A stretch of 64,000 nucleotides of DNA from JACOTK01 sp963743945 (GTDB lineage: Bacteria; Actinomycetota; Acidimicrobiia; Acidimicrobiales; CADCSY01): positions 1-64,000 of the forward strand of contig CAVURO010000002.1 in the NCBI GenBank assembly GCA_963743945.1, given 5' to 3'. Position numbers and translations under genes: made by a program. A model generated the notes under the pieces. The model did no database searches, was not told the origin of the DNA, and saw only the letters and a list, made by a program, of their open reading frames with translations. Positions 33,346 to 42,375 of the stretch are shown here, in pieces. The number at the start of each line of letters is the position of its first letter. Within the stretch, counting starts at the first letter, position 1.

Positions 33346-33560
33346 TGCTACCGGTGGATCGACCGTCCGAGGTCATCAGATGGCGGATCGGGGGAGGATC
33401 TGACGCAGATCGGACGACCCGCAAGGTCCGGCGACGCCGGGAGGAATTGACACGAGGTGGCCCAGTCCCGCAAGAATCTTCACCGCTACCCGAGCCCGGG
33501 GGGTGGGTTGCGAAGGCATCCCACTGTCATCGCACATGCAGAAGCAGAAAAGGAGCAGCC

Positions 33561-34748
33561 GTGAGCTACGACCCGAGAGAGGCACGCGGGAAGGCGGCGA
33601 TCGTCGGTGCCATCGACATCGCCTCGCCGACCGGCATGCTTGACAAGAAGGGCCGTGCCCTCGAGATGCAGATGATCAAGGGTGCCCTCGACGATGCCGG
33701 CCTCAAGGTCACCGACATCGACGCGATCTTCAGCTGCATGGGGATGATGCCCTCGATGGAATTGGCCGAGTACCTCGGCATCACCCCTCGTTACACCGAC
33801 TCCACGATGACCGGAGGGTCGAGCTTCGAGGTGCACGTCGAGCACGCGACCGCGGCGCTCGCCCTGGGGCTGTGCGATGTTGCACTCATTCTCTACGCCC
33901 AGACACCCAAGAGCTCCAAGGGCGACATGGGCGGCATGGCGGGCATGATGTCGATGATGGGCGCATCACCGATGGCTCAATGGGACCTTCCCTACGGGCT
34001 CGGCACCCCCTCGGCCAGCTACTCGCTGGCAGCTCAGCGGCACATGGCGATCTACGGCACCACCTCCGAGCAGCTCGCCCAGATCGCGGTGTCCACCCGT
34101 GAGTGGGCGATGATGAACCCCAACGCCCGGTTCCAGGAGGCGCTGACCATCGACGAGGTGCTGTCGTCGCCCATGGTCGCAGCGCCGCTGCACAAGCTCG
34201 ACTGCTGCCTGGTCACCGACGGGGCGGGCGCACTCATCCTGACTCGGGCCGACCGGGCAAAGGACCTCCGCCGGGACCCGGTCTACATCCTCGGCACCGG
34301 TACGGCCCACACCCACGCCATGTCGATCAGCCAGATGCCCGACATCACCACGACCTCGGCGGCCATCTCCGGGCCCAAGGCGTTCTCGATGGCCGGCATC
34401 ATCCATGACGACGTCGATGTGCTGATGACGTACGACTCGTTCACCATCACCACCCTGTTGGCCCTCGAGGACCTCGGGTTCTGCAAGAAGGGTGAGGGCG
34501 GGGCCTTCGTCGAGGATGGCAAGCTCGGCCCGAAGGGCTCCTTCCCGACCAACACCAACGGTGGTGGACTTTCCTACACCCACCCCGGCATGTACGGCAT
34601 GTTCGTGCTCGTCGAGGCCGTTCGTCAGCTCCGCGGCGAGTCGGGGCCACGGCAGGTACCTGATGCAAAGCTCGCAGTGGCCAATGGATGCGGCGGTGTG
34701 CTCTCCGCTTGCTCCACCGTTGTGCTCGGAACCGAGGAGACTCTCTGA
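33561..34748 (+). CDS. Thiolase-like protein (SCP-x/lipid-transfer type)
   Basis: 395 residues from GTG 33561 (AGGAG at 33551-33555). The thiolase fold is seen in ASPTGMLDKKGRALEMQM, GGSSFEVHVEHATAALALG, LVTDGAGALILTRADR and TNTNGGGLSYTHPGMYGMF. The first catalytic Cys position of degradative thiolases reads Ser-Ser (GGSSFEVH), as in the SCP-x/Ltp2 group. Members act in retro-aldol or thiolytic side-chain cleavage of steroids and branched acyl-CoAs. It is coupled to a DUF35 protein. Confidence 0.85.
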   Translation: MSYDPREARGKAAIVGAIDIASPTGMLDKKGRALEMQMIKGALDDAGLKVTDIDAIFSCMGMMPSMELAEYLGITPRYTDSTMTGGSSFEVHVEHATAALALGLCDVALILYAQTPKSSKGDMGGMAGMMSMMGASPMAQWDLPYGLGTPSASYSLAAQRHMAIYGTTSEQLAQIAVSTREWAMMNPNARFQEALTIDEVLSSPMVAAPLHKLDCCLVTDGAGALILTRADRAKDLRRDPVYILGTGTAHTHAMSISQMPDITTTSAAISGPKAFSMAGIIHDDVDVLMTYDSFTITTLLALEDLGFCKKGEGGAFVEDGKLGPKGSFPTNTNGGGLSYTHPGMYGMFVLVEAVRQLRGESGPRQVPDAKLAVANGCGGVLSACSTVVLGTEETL

Positions 34749-35149
34749 TGGCGCGATTCGAACCCCAAACCAACGAGCTCACCGCCCCCTTCTGGGATGC
34801 GACCAAGGAAGAGCGCTATCTCGTGCAGTGGTGCTCGGGCTGCAACAAGGCGATCTACTACCCCCGTGAGGTCTGCCCCGGGTGTCTCACGTCGGACGAC
34901 CTCGAATGGCGGGAATCGCCCGGACGCGGGGAGGTCTACACCTTCAACGTCACGCACAAGCCCGGTCTGCCTTTCATGACCGATCGCCTTCCCTTCGTGG
35001 TTGCCCTGGTGACGCTGGAGGAAGGTACCCGTGTGGTCACCAACATCGTCAACTGCGACCCTTCGGAGGTCAGCGTGGGGATGCCCGTGAAGGTGGCATG
35101 GGAGGATCTGTCCGACGGTCGCAAGATTCCGGTCTTCGAGCCTGCCTGA
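34748..35149 (+). CDS. DUF35 zinc-ribbon/OB-fold acyl-CoA-associated protein
   Basis: 133 residues from ATG 34748, overlapping the thiolase stop by one base (TGATG). The rubredoxin-like zinc ribbon is CSGCNKAIYYPREVCPGC (C-x2-C...C-x2-C), followed by an OB fold (GRGEVYTFNVTHKPGLPF; EGTRVVTNIVNC). DUF35 proteins form complexes with SCP-x-type thiolases, so these two are very probably one enzyme. A short GC hairpin (CCCCG-C-CGGGG) follows the stop. Confidence 0.88.
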   Translation: MARFEPQTNELTAPFWDATKEERYLVQWCSGCNKAIYYPREVCPGCLTSDDLEWRESPGRGEVYTFNVTHKPGLPFMTDRLPFVVALVTLEEGTRVVTNIVNCDPSEVSVGMPVKVAWEDLSDGRKIPVFEPA

Positions 35150-35234
35150 TCCCCGCCGGGGAGCATTCCACGGCGCGTGAACGAACTCGCGTGGACCTTC
35201 AGCGACTGGCGCGTGTTCGGCGAGTGGCGCGTGT

Positions 35235-36845
35235 TCAGGCGAGCTCGACGAGTTCCAGCATGTCCTCGTCGAAATGATCGAGCGTGCCCTCGGGCATGGT
35301 GAGTGCCCTGTCGGGTTGGAGGCAGCGCACGAACTCCACATCGTGGCTCACGACGACCATCGTCCCGGGCCAGCCGGAGAGTGCCTCACCGATGGCGGTG
35401 CGCGAGGCGGGGTCGAGGTTGTTGGTGGGCTCGTCGAGCAACAACAGGTTGTGTCCGCCCGCGACGAGTTGCGCGAGTGCGAGCTTGGTCTTCTCGCCAC
35501 CCGAGAGCGTGGCGGCGTCCTGAACGACCTTGTTCCCCGAGAGGCCGAACATGCCGAGCACACCCCTCGACTGCTGCTCGCCGATCGAGGTGTTCTCGCA
35601 CATGTGCTCCAGCAGGCTGCGACCGGCGGTGATGCCCTCGTGCTCCTGGGCGTAGTAGCCGGGCCGAGCGCGCGCGTCGAGGCGAACCTTGCCCAGATCA
35701 GGTGACACACGCTCGGCGATGATCTTCAACATGGTCGTCTTTCCGGCCCCGTTGAGCCCGATGATCAACAGTCGCTCCCCGCGCCCGAGGTCGAAGCTGA
35801 TGTCCTCGAAGACGTCGAGTTGCCCGTAGCTCTTGTGGACGCCGGATGCCTCGAGGACCGTGCGCCCGATGGGGGGCGGGTCGGGCAGTCGTAGGTCGAG
35901 CTTGCGGTGCTTGGTCGGCGCATCGACCTTGGTCGCCTCGATGCGTTTGGCACGAGCGTCGAGATTCTTCGCCACCCGCGCTCGTTTCGCGGTCTGGCCG
36001 CGCATCGAGTCGGCCTGTGCGGTCAGTCGGGCGATCTCCTTGGTCTGTCGCGACGCCAACGCACCGAGACGGACCTCGTCCTCCTCGCGCGCCCTGATGT
36101 ACTGCGAGTAGGAGCCCCGGTACTCGATCAGCTCACCCGTCGCCTCCTCCTGCTCACGATCGAGGTGGAGCACGCGGGTGATGGCCTCGTCCAGCAGGCC
36201 GAGGTCGTGGCTGATGACCAGCAACGCGCCGCGGTAGGTCCGCATGTACTGAAGCATCCAGTCGCGGGCGTCGGCATCGAGGTGGTTGGTCGGCTCGTCG
36301 AGCAACAGCAGATCGCTGCCGGCGAACAGGATCCGGACGAGCTCAAGACGGCGACGCTCACCACCCGAGAGCGAGCCGATGCTGAGCTCGAGACGGTCGG
36401 GTGAAAGAGCGAGGCCGGCAAGAAGTCGGTGGACCTCGCTCTCGGCCGCGTAGCCGCCGAGGCGCTCGAACGCCTCCTGAGCATTGGTGAAGGCGAGGAT
36501 GTTTGCCTCGGAAGGGTCCTCCTCCAGGGCACGAGTCAGCTTCTCGAGTCGGGTGGATGCGACGTCGAGGCCTCGACCGGAAAGCACATGGGACAGGCAG
36601 TTGGTGTCCGGCGACGCGAGGTCTGCTCGCGGGTCCTGGGAGAGGTATCCGGTTGCCTCGGAGCGCCGAACGGTTCCACCGCGTGGGACCGAGGCCCCAC
36701 CCAGGACCTTGAACAGGGTGGTCTTGCCGGCGCCGTTGCGGCCGACGAGACCGACCTTGTCACCGGGACGAACGTCCACGGACACACCCGAGACGATGGT
36801 TTTGCCGCCGATCTCGACGACGAGGTCACGTGCGATCAGGGTCAT
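35235..36845 (-). CDS. ABC-F family ATPase
   Basis: 536 residues, two ABC domains and no membrane helices. Domain 1 has Walker A GRNGAGKTTLFK, signature LSGGERRRLELV and Walker B LLLLDEPTNHLD. Domain 2 has GLNGAGKTTMLK, LSGGEKTKLALA and LLLLDEPTNNLD. The linker (about residues 240-320) is Arg/Lys-rich. ABC-F proteins act on ribosomes, as translation factors or in antibiotic resistance; subclass not assigned. It is convergent with the thiolase/DUF35 pair. Confidence 0.9.
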   Translation of the reverse strand: MTLIARDLVVEIGGKTIVSGVSVDVRPGDKVGLVGRNGAGKTTLFKVLGGASVPRGGTVRRSEATGYLSQDPRADLASPDTNCLSHVLSGRGLDVASTRLEKLTRALEEDPSEANILAFTNAQEAFERLGGYAAESEVHRLLAGLALSPDRLELSIGSLSGGERRRLELVRILFAGSDLLLLDEPTNHLDADARDWMLQYMRTYRGALLVISHDLGLLDEAITRVLHLDREQEEATGELIEYRGSYSQYIRAREEDEVRLGALASRQTKEIARLTAQADSMRGQTAKRARVAKNLDARAKRIEATKVDAPTKHRKLDLRLPDPPPIGRTVLEASGVHKSYGQLDVFEDISFDLGRGERLLIIGLNGAGKTTMLKIIAERVSPDLGKVRLDARARPGYYAQEHEGITAGRSLLEHMCENTSIGEQQSRGVLGMFGLSGNKVVQDAATLSGGEKTKLALAQLVAGGHNLLLLDEPTNNLDPASRTAIGEALSGWPGTMVVVSHDVEFVRCLQPDRALTMPEGTLDHFDEDMLELVELA

Positions 36846-37017
36846 GGTCGGCCCAACGACCGGGCATTGTCAGGTTTGTGGGGGGGCACCGATTGTCCTC
36901 ATCGAGAAGTAGTCGACTGTTGTGGACCGAGCAGCTCCCCCAGGCACCGCCGCCGTCCCTCCAAGGCTACCCGGGTGAGGCACTTCCGGTGCGCCCGTGG
37001 TTGCCCCCAGGCGTCTC

Positions 37018-37785
37018 CTAGGTGCGTTCAAACGTGAGGAGGAACTCGATCTCACCACGATCCTGCACCGTTGCGGGCCCGTAGCTCGGGTCGGGTATGC
37101 CGTAATCACTGAAGATGACGGGAAACAGGCCATTGATCTCGATCGTGCCGCCATTGTTGCGGACCTTGAGGGGAACGTTGACGTTCCGAGTCACCCCACG
37201 AATCGTGAAGGTGCCCGAGACCGACAGATCGATGGTCACGCCCTTGGCGGGCAGGGCCTCGACCGTGGTCGGGGCGGTGAGCCTGAAGCCGGCGGTCGGG
37301 TAGGTCTTGGTGTCCATGATCCGTCCCTGGAACTGGCCGTCGCGGCGGCTCTCGTCACTTCTGACGGTGGTCATGTCGACGGTGAACTCCGCGGCCTGGA
37401 GCGTCGTGCTCGTAAAGGTGAACGTGCCGGTCACGTCCGAGGTGCGACCAACTGCCTCCGCGTCCTGACCGAAGAGCACCTCTTTGGCCCGATAGCCGAC
37501 CTGGCTTCCCTGGGCGACCTCCCACGTCCCGTCGAGGCTGCCGGGCAGGACGGCGACCGAGTCGCCGCCTGTCGCCGTGGTGGAGGTGGTCTTCTCGTCG
37601 GACGAGCGCGAGCCGTTCGCCGTGGTGGACGTGGTGTCCGCGAGACTCAACTTCCTCGGAGGGTCGTCTCGAATGGCGTTGATGTAGACGAAGGGACCCA
37701 CCACCACGAGAAGCACCAGGACGGCGCCGGCGACCAGAACCCGGCCACGAAGTCCACGCAGAGCCGAAGGGAGTTTCATGACCAC
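37018..37785 (-). CDS. Membrane-anchored YceI-family protein
   Basis: 255 residues from GTG 37785 (GGGGG six bases ahead; ATG 37779 also possible). An N-terminal membrane helix (residues 16-35, VLVAGAVLVLLVVVGPFVYI) and a Thr/Ser-rich linker lead to a YceI lipocalin-like barrel (WEVAQGSQVGYRAKEVLFGQ; TSDVTGTFTFTSTTLQAAEF; FPVIFSDYGIPDPSYG). YceI proteins bind isoprenoid-type lipids outside the membrane. It is divergent from the monooxygenase gene. Confidence 0.85.
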   Translation of the reverse strand: MVMKLPSALRGLRGRVLVAGAVLVLLVVVGPFVYINAIRDDPPRKLSLADTTSTTANGSRSSDEKTTSTTATGGDSVAVLPGSLDGTWEVAQGSQVGYRAKEVLFGQDAEAVGRTSDVTGTFTFTSTTLQAAEFTVDMTTVRSDESRRDGQFQGRIMDTKTYPTAGFRLTAPTTVEALPAKGVTIDLSVSGTFTIRGVTRNVNVPLKVRNNGGTIEINGLFPVIFSDYGIPDPSYGPATVQDRGEIEFLLTFERT

Positions 37786-37935
37786 ATGTTGCCCCCAAAT
37801 CCCGGGAAGTGCGGGTCATCCACAAATCGGCACCTTCGGAAAGGGTCGTGCAGATGTTTGCGGCCGGCGATGCCCACCTGTCAGAGTGAGAACCGGCGTG
37901 CACCCATGGGGGCACGACAGGACCCGGGGGGGACG

Positions 37936-39768
37936 ATGACGACCGAGGTGCAGGACGCGACCGACGCCGAGACGATCGACATTCGGGAGTTCGATCCCGA
38001 TGCGCTGCGGGAGAAGTACCGCGAGGAGCGCGACAAGCGACTGCGCGATGATGGCAACGATCAGTACATCGAGGTTACCGACGAGTTCGCCCTCTATCTC
38101 CATGATCCTCATGTGGCGCCCTTCGAGCGTGAGCCGCTGACCGACGAGGTCGAGGTGGTGGTGATAGGTGGCGGCTTCGGTGGCCTGCTTGCAGCAGCTC
38201 GGCTGCGCGATTCCGGGGTCGAGGACATCCGAATCATCGAGAAGGCCGGCGACTTCGGGGGAACCTGGTACTGGAACCGTTACCCGGGCGCGCAGTGTGA
38301 CATCGAGTCGTACATCTACCTGCCGCTTCTCGAGGAGATGAACTACATCCCGACGGAGAAGTACTCCCACGGTCCCGAGATCCTGGCGCACGCCCGTGCG
38401 ATCGGCGAGAGGTACGAGCTCTACGACAACGCCTGTCTCCAAACCGAGGTGACGGGCATGACGTGGCAGGACGATGACCAACGCTGGATCATCACCACCA
38501 ACCGGGGCGATCGCATGAAGGCCCGTTTCGTGGCCATGTCCAACGGCCCGCTGCATCGGCCCAAGCTCCCGGGCATTCCGGGCATCAACTCGTTCAAGGG
38601 ACACACGTTCCATACCAGCCGTTGGGACTACGACTACACCGGGGGCGACTCGACCGGCGGACTCACCGGGCTGCAGGACAAGCGGGTCGCCATCATCGGC
38701 ACCGGCGCCACCGCAGTGCAGTGCATCCCACATCTCGGTGAGGCCACCGAGCACCTGTTCGTGTTCCAGCGCACCCCCTCCTCGATCGATGTGCGCAACA
38801 ACGAGCCGACCGACCCTGCCTGGGTGGAGACCCTCGAGCCGGGGTGGCAGAAGAAGCGGATGGAGAACTTCAACACGTTGGTGTCGGGTGGCTTCACCAC
38901 CGAGGACCTCGTCAACGACGGATGGACCGACATCATCGGCAAGCTCCTGTTCCGCATGCGCAGTGGCGACAACGTCGACTTCACCCCCGAGGGACTGATG
39001 GCAACGGTCGAGCTCGCCGACTTCGAGAAGATGGAGGAGATCCGATCGAGGGTCGACTCCGTCGTCGAGGACGAGAACGTGGCGGAGTCGCTCAAGCCCT
39101 ATTACCGCCAGTTCTGCAAGCGTCCCTGTTTTCATGACGACTACCTCGATACCTACAACCGGCCGAACGTCACGCTTGTCGACACCCAGGGCAACGGTGT
39201 CGAACGCATCACCGAGCGAGGGGTGGTCGTGGCCGGCATCGAGTACGAGGTCGATTGCATCATCTTCAGCACCGGCTTCGAGGTCGGCACCGCCTACACG
39301 CGACGAGCGGGCTACGACCTGGTGGGTCGCGACGGTGTCACACTCGGCGGGAAGTGGGCCGATGGCGCGATCACCCTGCACGGCATGCACAGCCGTGGTT
39401 TCCCGAACTGCTTCATCATGGGCAACACCCAGTCGGGATTCACGGCGAACTACCCGCACATGCTCGATGAGCAGGCGGTTCATCTCGCCTACATCGTCGA
39501 GTATGCGCGCGCCCATGACGTGAAGGTGATCGAGGTTTCGGAGGAGGCCGAACAGGAGTGGGTGAAGACCATCGTCAACTCGGCTCACCTCATGCGGAGG
39601 TTCTTCGAGGACTGCACGCCGGGCTATTACAACAACGAGGGCAGGCCGGGTGACCGCAGCGCTCAGGACGGCCCGTACGGCGGGGGCTCGCTTGCCTTCT
39701 TCGCCATGCTGGCCGCCTGGCGGGCCAAGGGCGATCTCGAGGGTCTCGAGCTGACGATCTCAGGGTGA
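37936..39768 (+). CDS. Type I Baeyer-Villiger monooxygenase
   Basis: 610 residues from ATG 37936 (GGGGGGGAC ahead). It is an FAD- and NADPH-dependent oxygenase turning ketones into esters or lactones. The FAD site VVIGGGFGGLLAAARL, the BVMO fingerprint FKGHTFHTSRWDY (FxGxxxHxxxW), the NADP site IIGTGATAVQCIP and the late segment SRGFPNCFIMGNTQSG are all intact. A 70-residue N-terminal extension precedes the FAD domain, as in cyclododecanone/cyclopentadecanone-type or steroid enzymes. The substrate is unknown. Confidence 0.9.
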   Translation: MTTEVQDATDAETIDIREFDPDALREKYREERDKRLRDDGNDQYIEVTDEFALYLHDPHVAPFEREPLTDEVEVVVIGGGFGGLLAAARLRDSGVEDIRIIEKAGDFGGTWYWNRYPGAQCDIESYIYLPLLEEMNYIPTEKYSHGPEILAHARAIGERYELYDNACLQTEVTGMTWQDDDQRWIITTNRGDRMKARFVAMSNGPLHRPKLPGIPGINSFKGHTFHTSRWDYDYTGGDSTGGLTGLQDKRVAIIGTGATAVQCIPHLGEATEHLFVFQRTPSSIDVRNNEPTDPAWVETLEPGWQKKRMENFNTLVSGGFTTEDLVNDGWTDIIGKLLFRMRSGDNVDFTPEGLMATVELADFEKMEEIRSRVDSVVEDENVAESLKPYYRQFCKRPCFHDDYLDTYNRPNVTLVDTQGNGVERITERGVVVAGIEYEVDCIIFSTGFEVGTAYTRRAGYDLVGRDGVTLGGKWADGAITLHGMHSRGFPNCFIMGNTQSGFTANYPHMLDEQAVHLAYIVEYARAHDVKVIEVSEEAEQEWVKTIVNSAHLMRRFFEDCTPGYYNNEGRPGDRSAQDGPYGGGSLAFFAMLAAWRAKGDLEGLELTISG

Positions 39769-39840
39769 CGATCGGAAGCTCACCGTCTGTGGCCGGCGAT
39801 CGGATCGGAGCGGCGGGTCCGATCGATGTCGGGACCGGTG

Positions 39841-40284
39841 TCAGGCGATCGGCAGGGTTTCCGCGCCCGAGACCACCAGGGGGGCGCCTGTCAGATCGTG
39901 GTAGGTGTCGCCGGCCAACAGCGAGTCCGCTGCGCGACGCAGGCGCCGCGCGTCGAGCGGCTTGACCACCCACCCCTCGGCGCGGGATCGCCTGGCGAGG
40001 AACACGTCCGCCCGTCGATCGAGAAGCATCAGCACCGGCACGTGCCCGATGCGCCCGGCGCCTTCTTCGAGGTGGAGGTCGATGGCGACCGCCATGCCCC
40101 CCATGTTGCCGATCTGGAGGTCGACGATCACGAGATCGGGTTGGATCTCCTCGACCGCGGCACGCACCTCGGCGCCACTTCCGACGACGACGATGGTGGT
40201 GTGGGGGCCACCGAGTGCCGCCTCGAGCTCATCGACGATCCAGGAGGCATCGCAGGCGATGAGAATCCGAGGCACAGGAGGCAT
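39841..40284 (-). CDS. Stand-alone response-regulator receiver protein
   Basis: 147 residues, one receiver domain. The acidic pocket Asp12, phospho-acceptor Asp55 (VIVDLQIGNMGG) and conserved Lys108 (VVKPLD) are present. No output domain follows apart from about 35 residues. Start ATG 40284 is 20 bp after the upstream get3-like gene, so it is the third gene of that leftward operon. No kinase partner is near. Confidence 0.78.
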   Translation of the reverse strand: MPPVPRILIACDASWIVDELEAALGGPHTTIVVVGSGAEVRAAVEEIQPDLVIVDLQIGNMGGMAVAIDLHLEEGAGRIGHVPVLMLLDRRADVFLARRSRAEGWVVKPLDARRLRRAADSLLAGDTYHDLTGAPLVVSGAETLPIA

Positions 40285-40303
40285 CGTAGTGAAGCGCCAC
40301 CGA

Positions 40304-41416
40304 CTAGGCGAACAGGTGGCGGCTGATCTGGCCCAGCGTGTGCAGGTCGTGCACGTCATCCGCAAGGAAGGGCACCTTGATGACCGGAGCGGGAGCCACC
40401 TGGTCGGCGAGTCCCTGGAGGTGGGTCTCCTCCCCGTCGGCCATCATCCGGAAGTCGGCGAGGCAGGTGAAGAGGTCGCCCAGATCGGTGCCTGCCAAGG
40501 TCTCGGCTCGCCTGCGGGCCGCTTCGGCAAGTCCATCGCCGAAGCGGGGGTGCATGCGGTTGATCACCAACGCCTCGACCGGGATGTGGGTCCTGCGCAG
40601 CTTGTCGGCGAAGAACGCCGCCTCCTCGACGGTGTCCTGGCGAGGCGAGGCGACCAGCACGTAGGCGGTGTTCGCATCGATGAGCAATGCCTGCACCCGT
40701 TGTGCCCGCTCCTTGAATCCCTGTTCCATCCCCTCGAACGTGTTGAAAAACGCGATCACGTCATCGAGGACCTCACCGCCGACGATCTTGCCAACCGTGC
40801 GCAACAGCGCCTGGGCAGCGACGTTCACCGCCCTCATGTAGCCGCGGGTAGGTGCCATGAGCATGCGAAACAGTCGGTGGTCGAGAAAGCCGGCCAGGCG
40901 ACCCGATGCGTCGAGAAAATCGAGCGCATTGCGGGTCGGGGGCGTGTCGACGACGATCAGATCGTAACCACCCTCCTCGTGCAGCTCGTAGAGCTTCTCG
41001 CCTGCCATGTACTCCTGGGTGCCCGAGAGCGCCCCGGAGATGTTGCGGTAGAACGGGTTGTCGAGAATGCGCTCGGCCTGCTCCGTTCCGCCGGCGTGTT
41101 TGGCGACCAGATTGTCAAAGGTGCTCTTGGTGTCGAGCATCATGGCCCACAGCTCGCCGGGCCAGTCGCCGTCGATGAGGTGCGGCGTGTTCGAGAGCTC
41201 GCCAATGCCCAAGGTGTCGGCGAGACGCTTGGCCGGGTCGATGGTCACGACGACCGAACGCTTCCCCATGCGTGCGCCCTCGAGGGCGACGACTGCGGCC
41301 GTGGTCGTCTTGCCCACGCCACCGGACCCACAGCAGATGACGATCCGATGATCGACGACCAGATCGTTGAGTTTGGGCTCATCCCCAACCACGGCCTCAT
41401 CACCTGCAGTGCTCAT
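40304..41416 (-). CDS. Get3/ArsA-like ATPase, first paralogue type
   Basis: 370 residues. The deviant Walker A CCGSGGVGKTTTAA and switch segments VVTIDPAKRLAD and LIVVDTPPTRNALDFLD mark the ArsA/Get3 family. No metal-binding cysteine pair is seen. Its counterpart in Mycobacterium is one of the Rv3679/Rv3680 pair. Its start overlaps the other paralogue (ATGA), so a heteromeric ATPase is likely. Its role in protein or envelope homeostasis is inferred. Confidence 0.87.
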   Translation of the reverse strand: MSTAGDEAVVGDEPKLNDLVVDHRIVICCGSGGVGKTTTAAVVALEGARMGKRSVVVTIDPAKRLADTLGIGELSNTPHLIDGDWPGELWAMMLDTKSTFDNLVAKHAGGTEQAERILDNPFYRNISGALSGTQEYMAGEKLYELHEEGGYDLIVVDTPPTRNALDFLDASGRLAGFLDHRLFRMLMAPTRGYMRAVNVAAQALLRTVGKIVGGEVLDDVIAFFNTFEGMEQGFKERAQRVQALLIDANTAYVLVASPRQDTVEEAAFFADKLRRTHIPVEALVINRMHPRFGDGLAEAARRRAETLAGTDLGDLFTCLADFRMMADGEETHLQGLADQVAPAPVIKVPFLADDVHDLHTLGQISRHLFA

Positions 41417-42375
41417 GGCCAGTTTCCCATCGCGCTGATCTGCGTGCCCAACGCATCGGCGAGCTCGTCGATCTGCTCGGGCCCGAGGTCGGCACGGAAG
41501 AGAAACGGCAGACAGAGCTGGGGCAACGGCAACTGCTCGCTCAGGCGTTCGAGTTGGCTCGCCTGGAGGTCGTGACGCTTCCGGCGAAACTGAGCCGCCT
41601 GGCTGAGCGCCTCGGCTTCACCATCGCGCAGCGTGGTGCCTGCTGCCTCGGCAGCCTTGATGGGGTCGGACCCAAGACCTCCCAGAAGCGGGTACACGCC
41701 GTTGACGACGGCCGGGCCCAACTTGATGCCGACCTCGTCCTCGAGCTTGAAGCCCGTCTCCACCAGCTCGTTCACGGGGGTCTCCTCCGGCAGGGTCACC
41801 AGCATGACCGAGCAGCGATCCGGGTCGCCCAGCAGGTCGAGCACATCGAGGGCCTGAGCGCGGATCGGGCCCATCCGCACTGCCTCGGAGAGACCCCGAG
41901 CGGCCATGAGGAAGGTGATGGCATGGCCCGCGGCGGGAGCGTCGACGATGATCAGGTCGGCGGTTCCGGATCGTTCCAGCTGTTTGACCTTGCCCAGGAT
42001 GAGGATGTCCTTGATCCCGGGAGCGGCGGTCGCCACGATGTCCACCGCACCGGATGAGACCAGGCGTTTCGAGACCCGACCCATGCCGTGCTCGTCGAGG
42101 TACTCGAGCAACGCGTCGTCGGGAGTGAGCGTGCGTCCGACGATCGGGCCACGCGTCGCCGTCGCCGGTGACAACTCGGTTTCCCGGTACGTGAGCGGTG
42201 GGTGACCGAACAGAGCGGGCAACCCTCCCTTGCCCTCGATCTCGACGAGCAGGGTTCGCAGTCCATGGTTCGAGGCCAGCCGAGCGAGGGCGGCTGCGAC
42301 GACTGTTTTGCCCACGCCGCCTTTGCCAGCCACGATGACCACTCGAGATGTTCGTAAAAACGATGCAGTATCCAA
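41413..42375 (-). CDS. Get3/ArsA-like ATPase, second paralogue type
   Basis: 320 residues from TTG 42375 (GAGAGGA ahead, MDTASFLRTSRVVIVAGKGG); GTG 42402 is the longer choice. The P-loop is AGKGGVGKTVVAA, followed by TLLVEIEGKGG and a switch region LIIVDAPAAGHAITFL. It is partner of the downstream gene. Its 5' end lies against, and probably overlaps, the divergent nfeD gene, which is unusual. Confidence 0.83.
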   Translation of the reverse strand: MDTASFLRTSRVVIVAGKGGVGKTVVAAALARLASNHGLRTLLVEIEGKGGLPALFGHPPLTYRETELSPATATRGPIVGRTLTPDDALLEYLDEHGMGRVSKRLVSSGAVDIVATAAPGIKDILILGKVKQLERSGTADLIIVDAPAAGHAITFLMAARGLSEAVRMGPIRAQALDVLDLLGDPDRCSVMLVTLPEETPVNELVETGFKLEDEVGIKLGPAVVNGVYPLLGGLGSDPIKAAEAAGTTLRDGEAEALSQAAQFRRKRHDLQASQLERLSEQLPLPQLCLPFLFRADLGPEQIDELADALGTQISAMGNWP

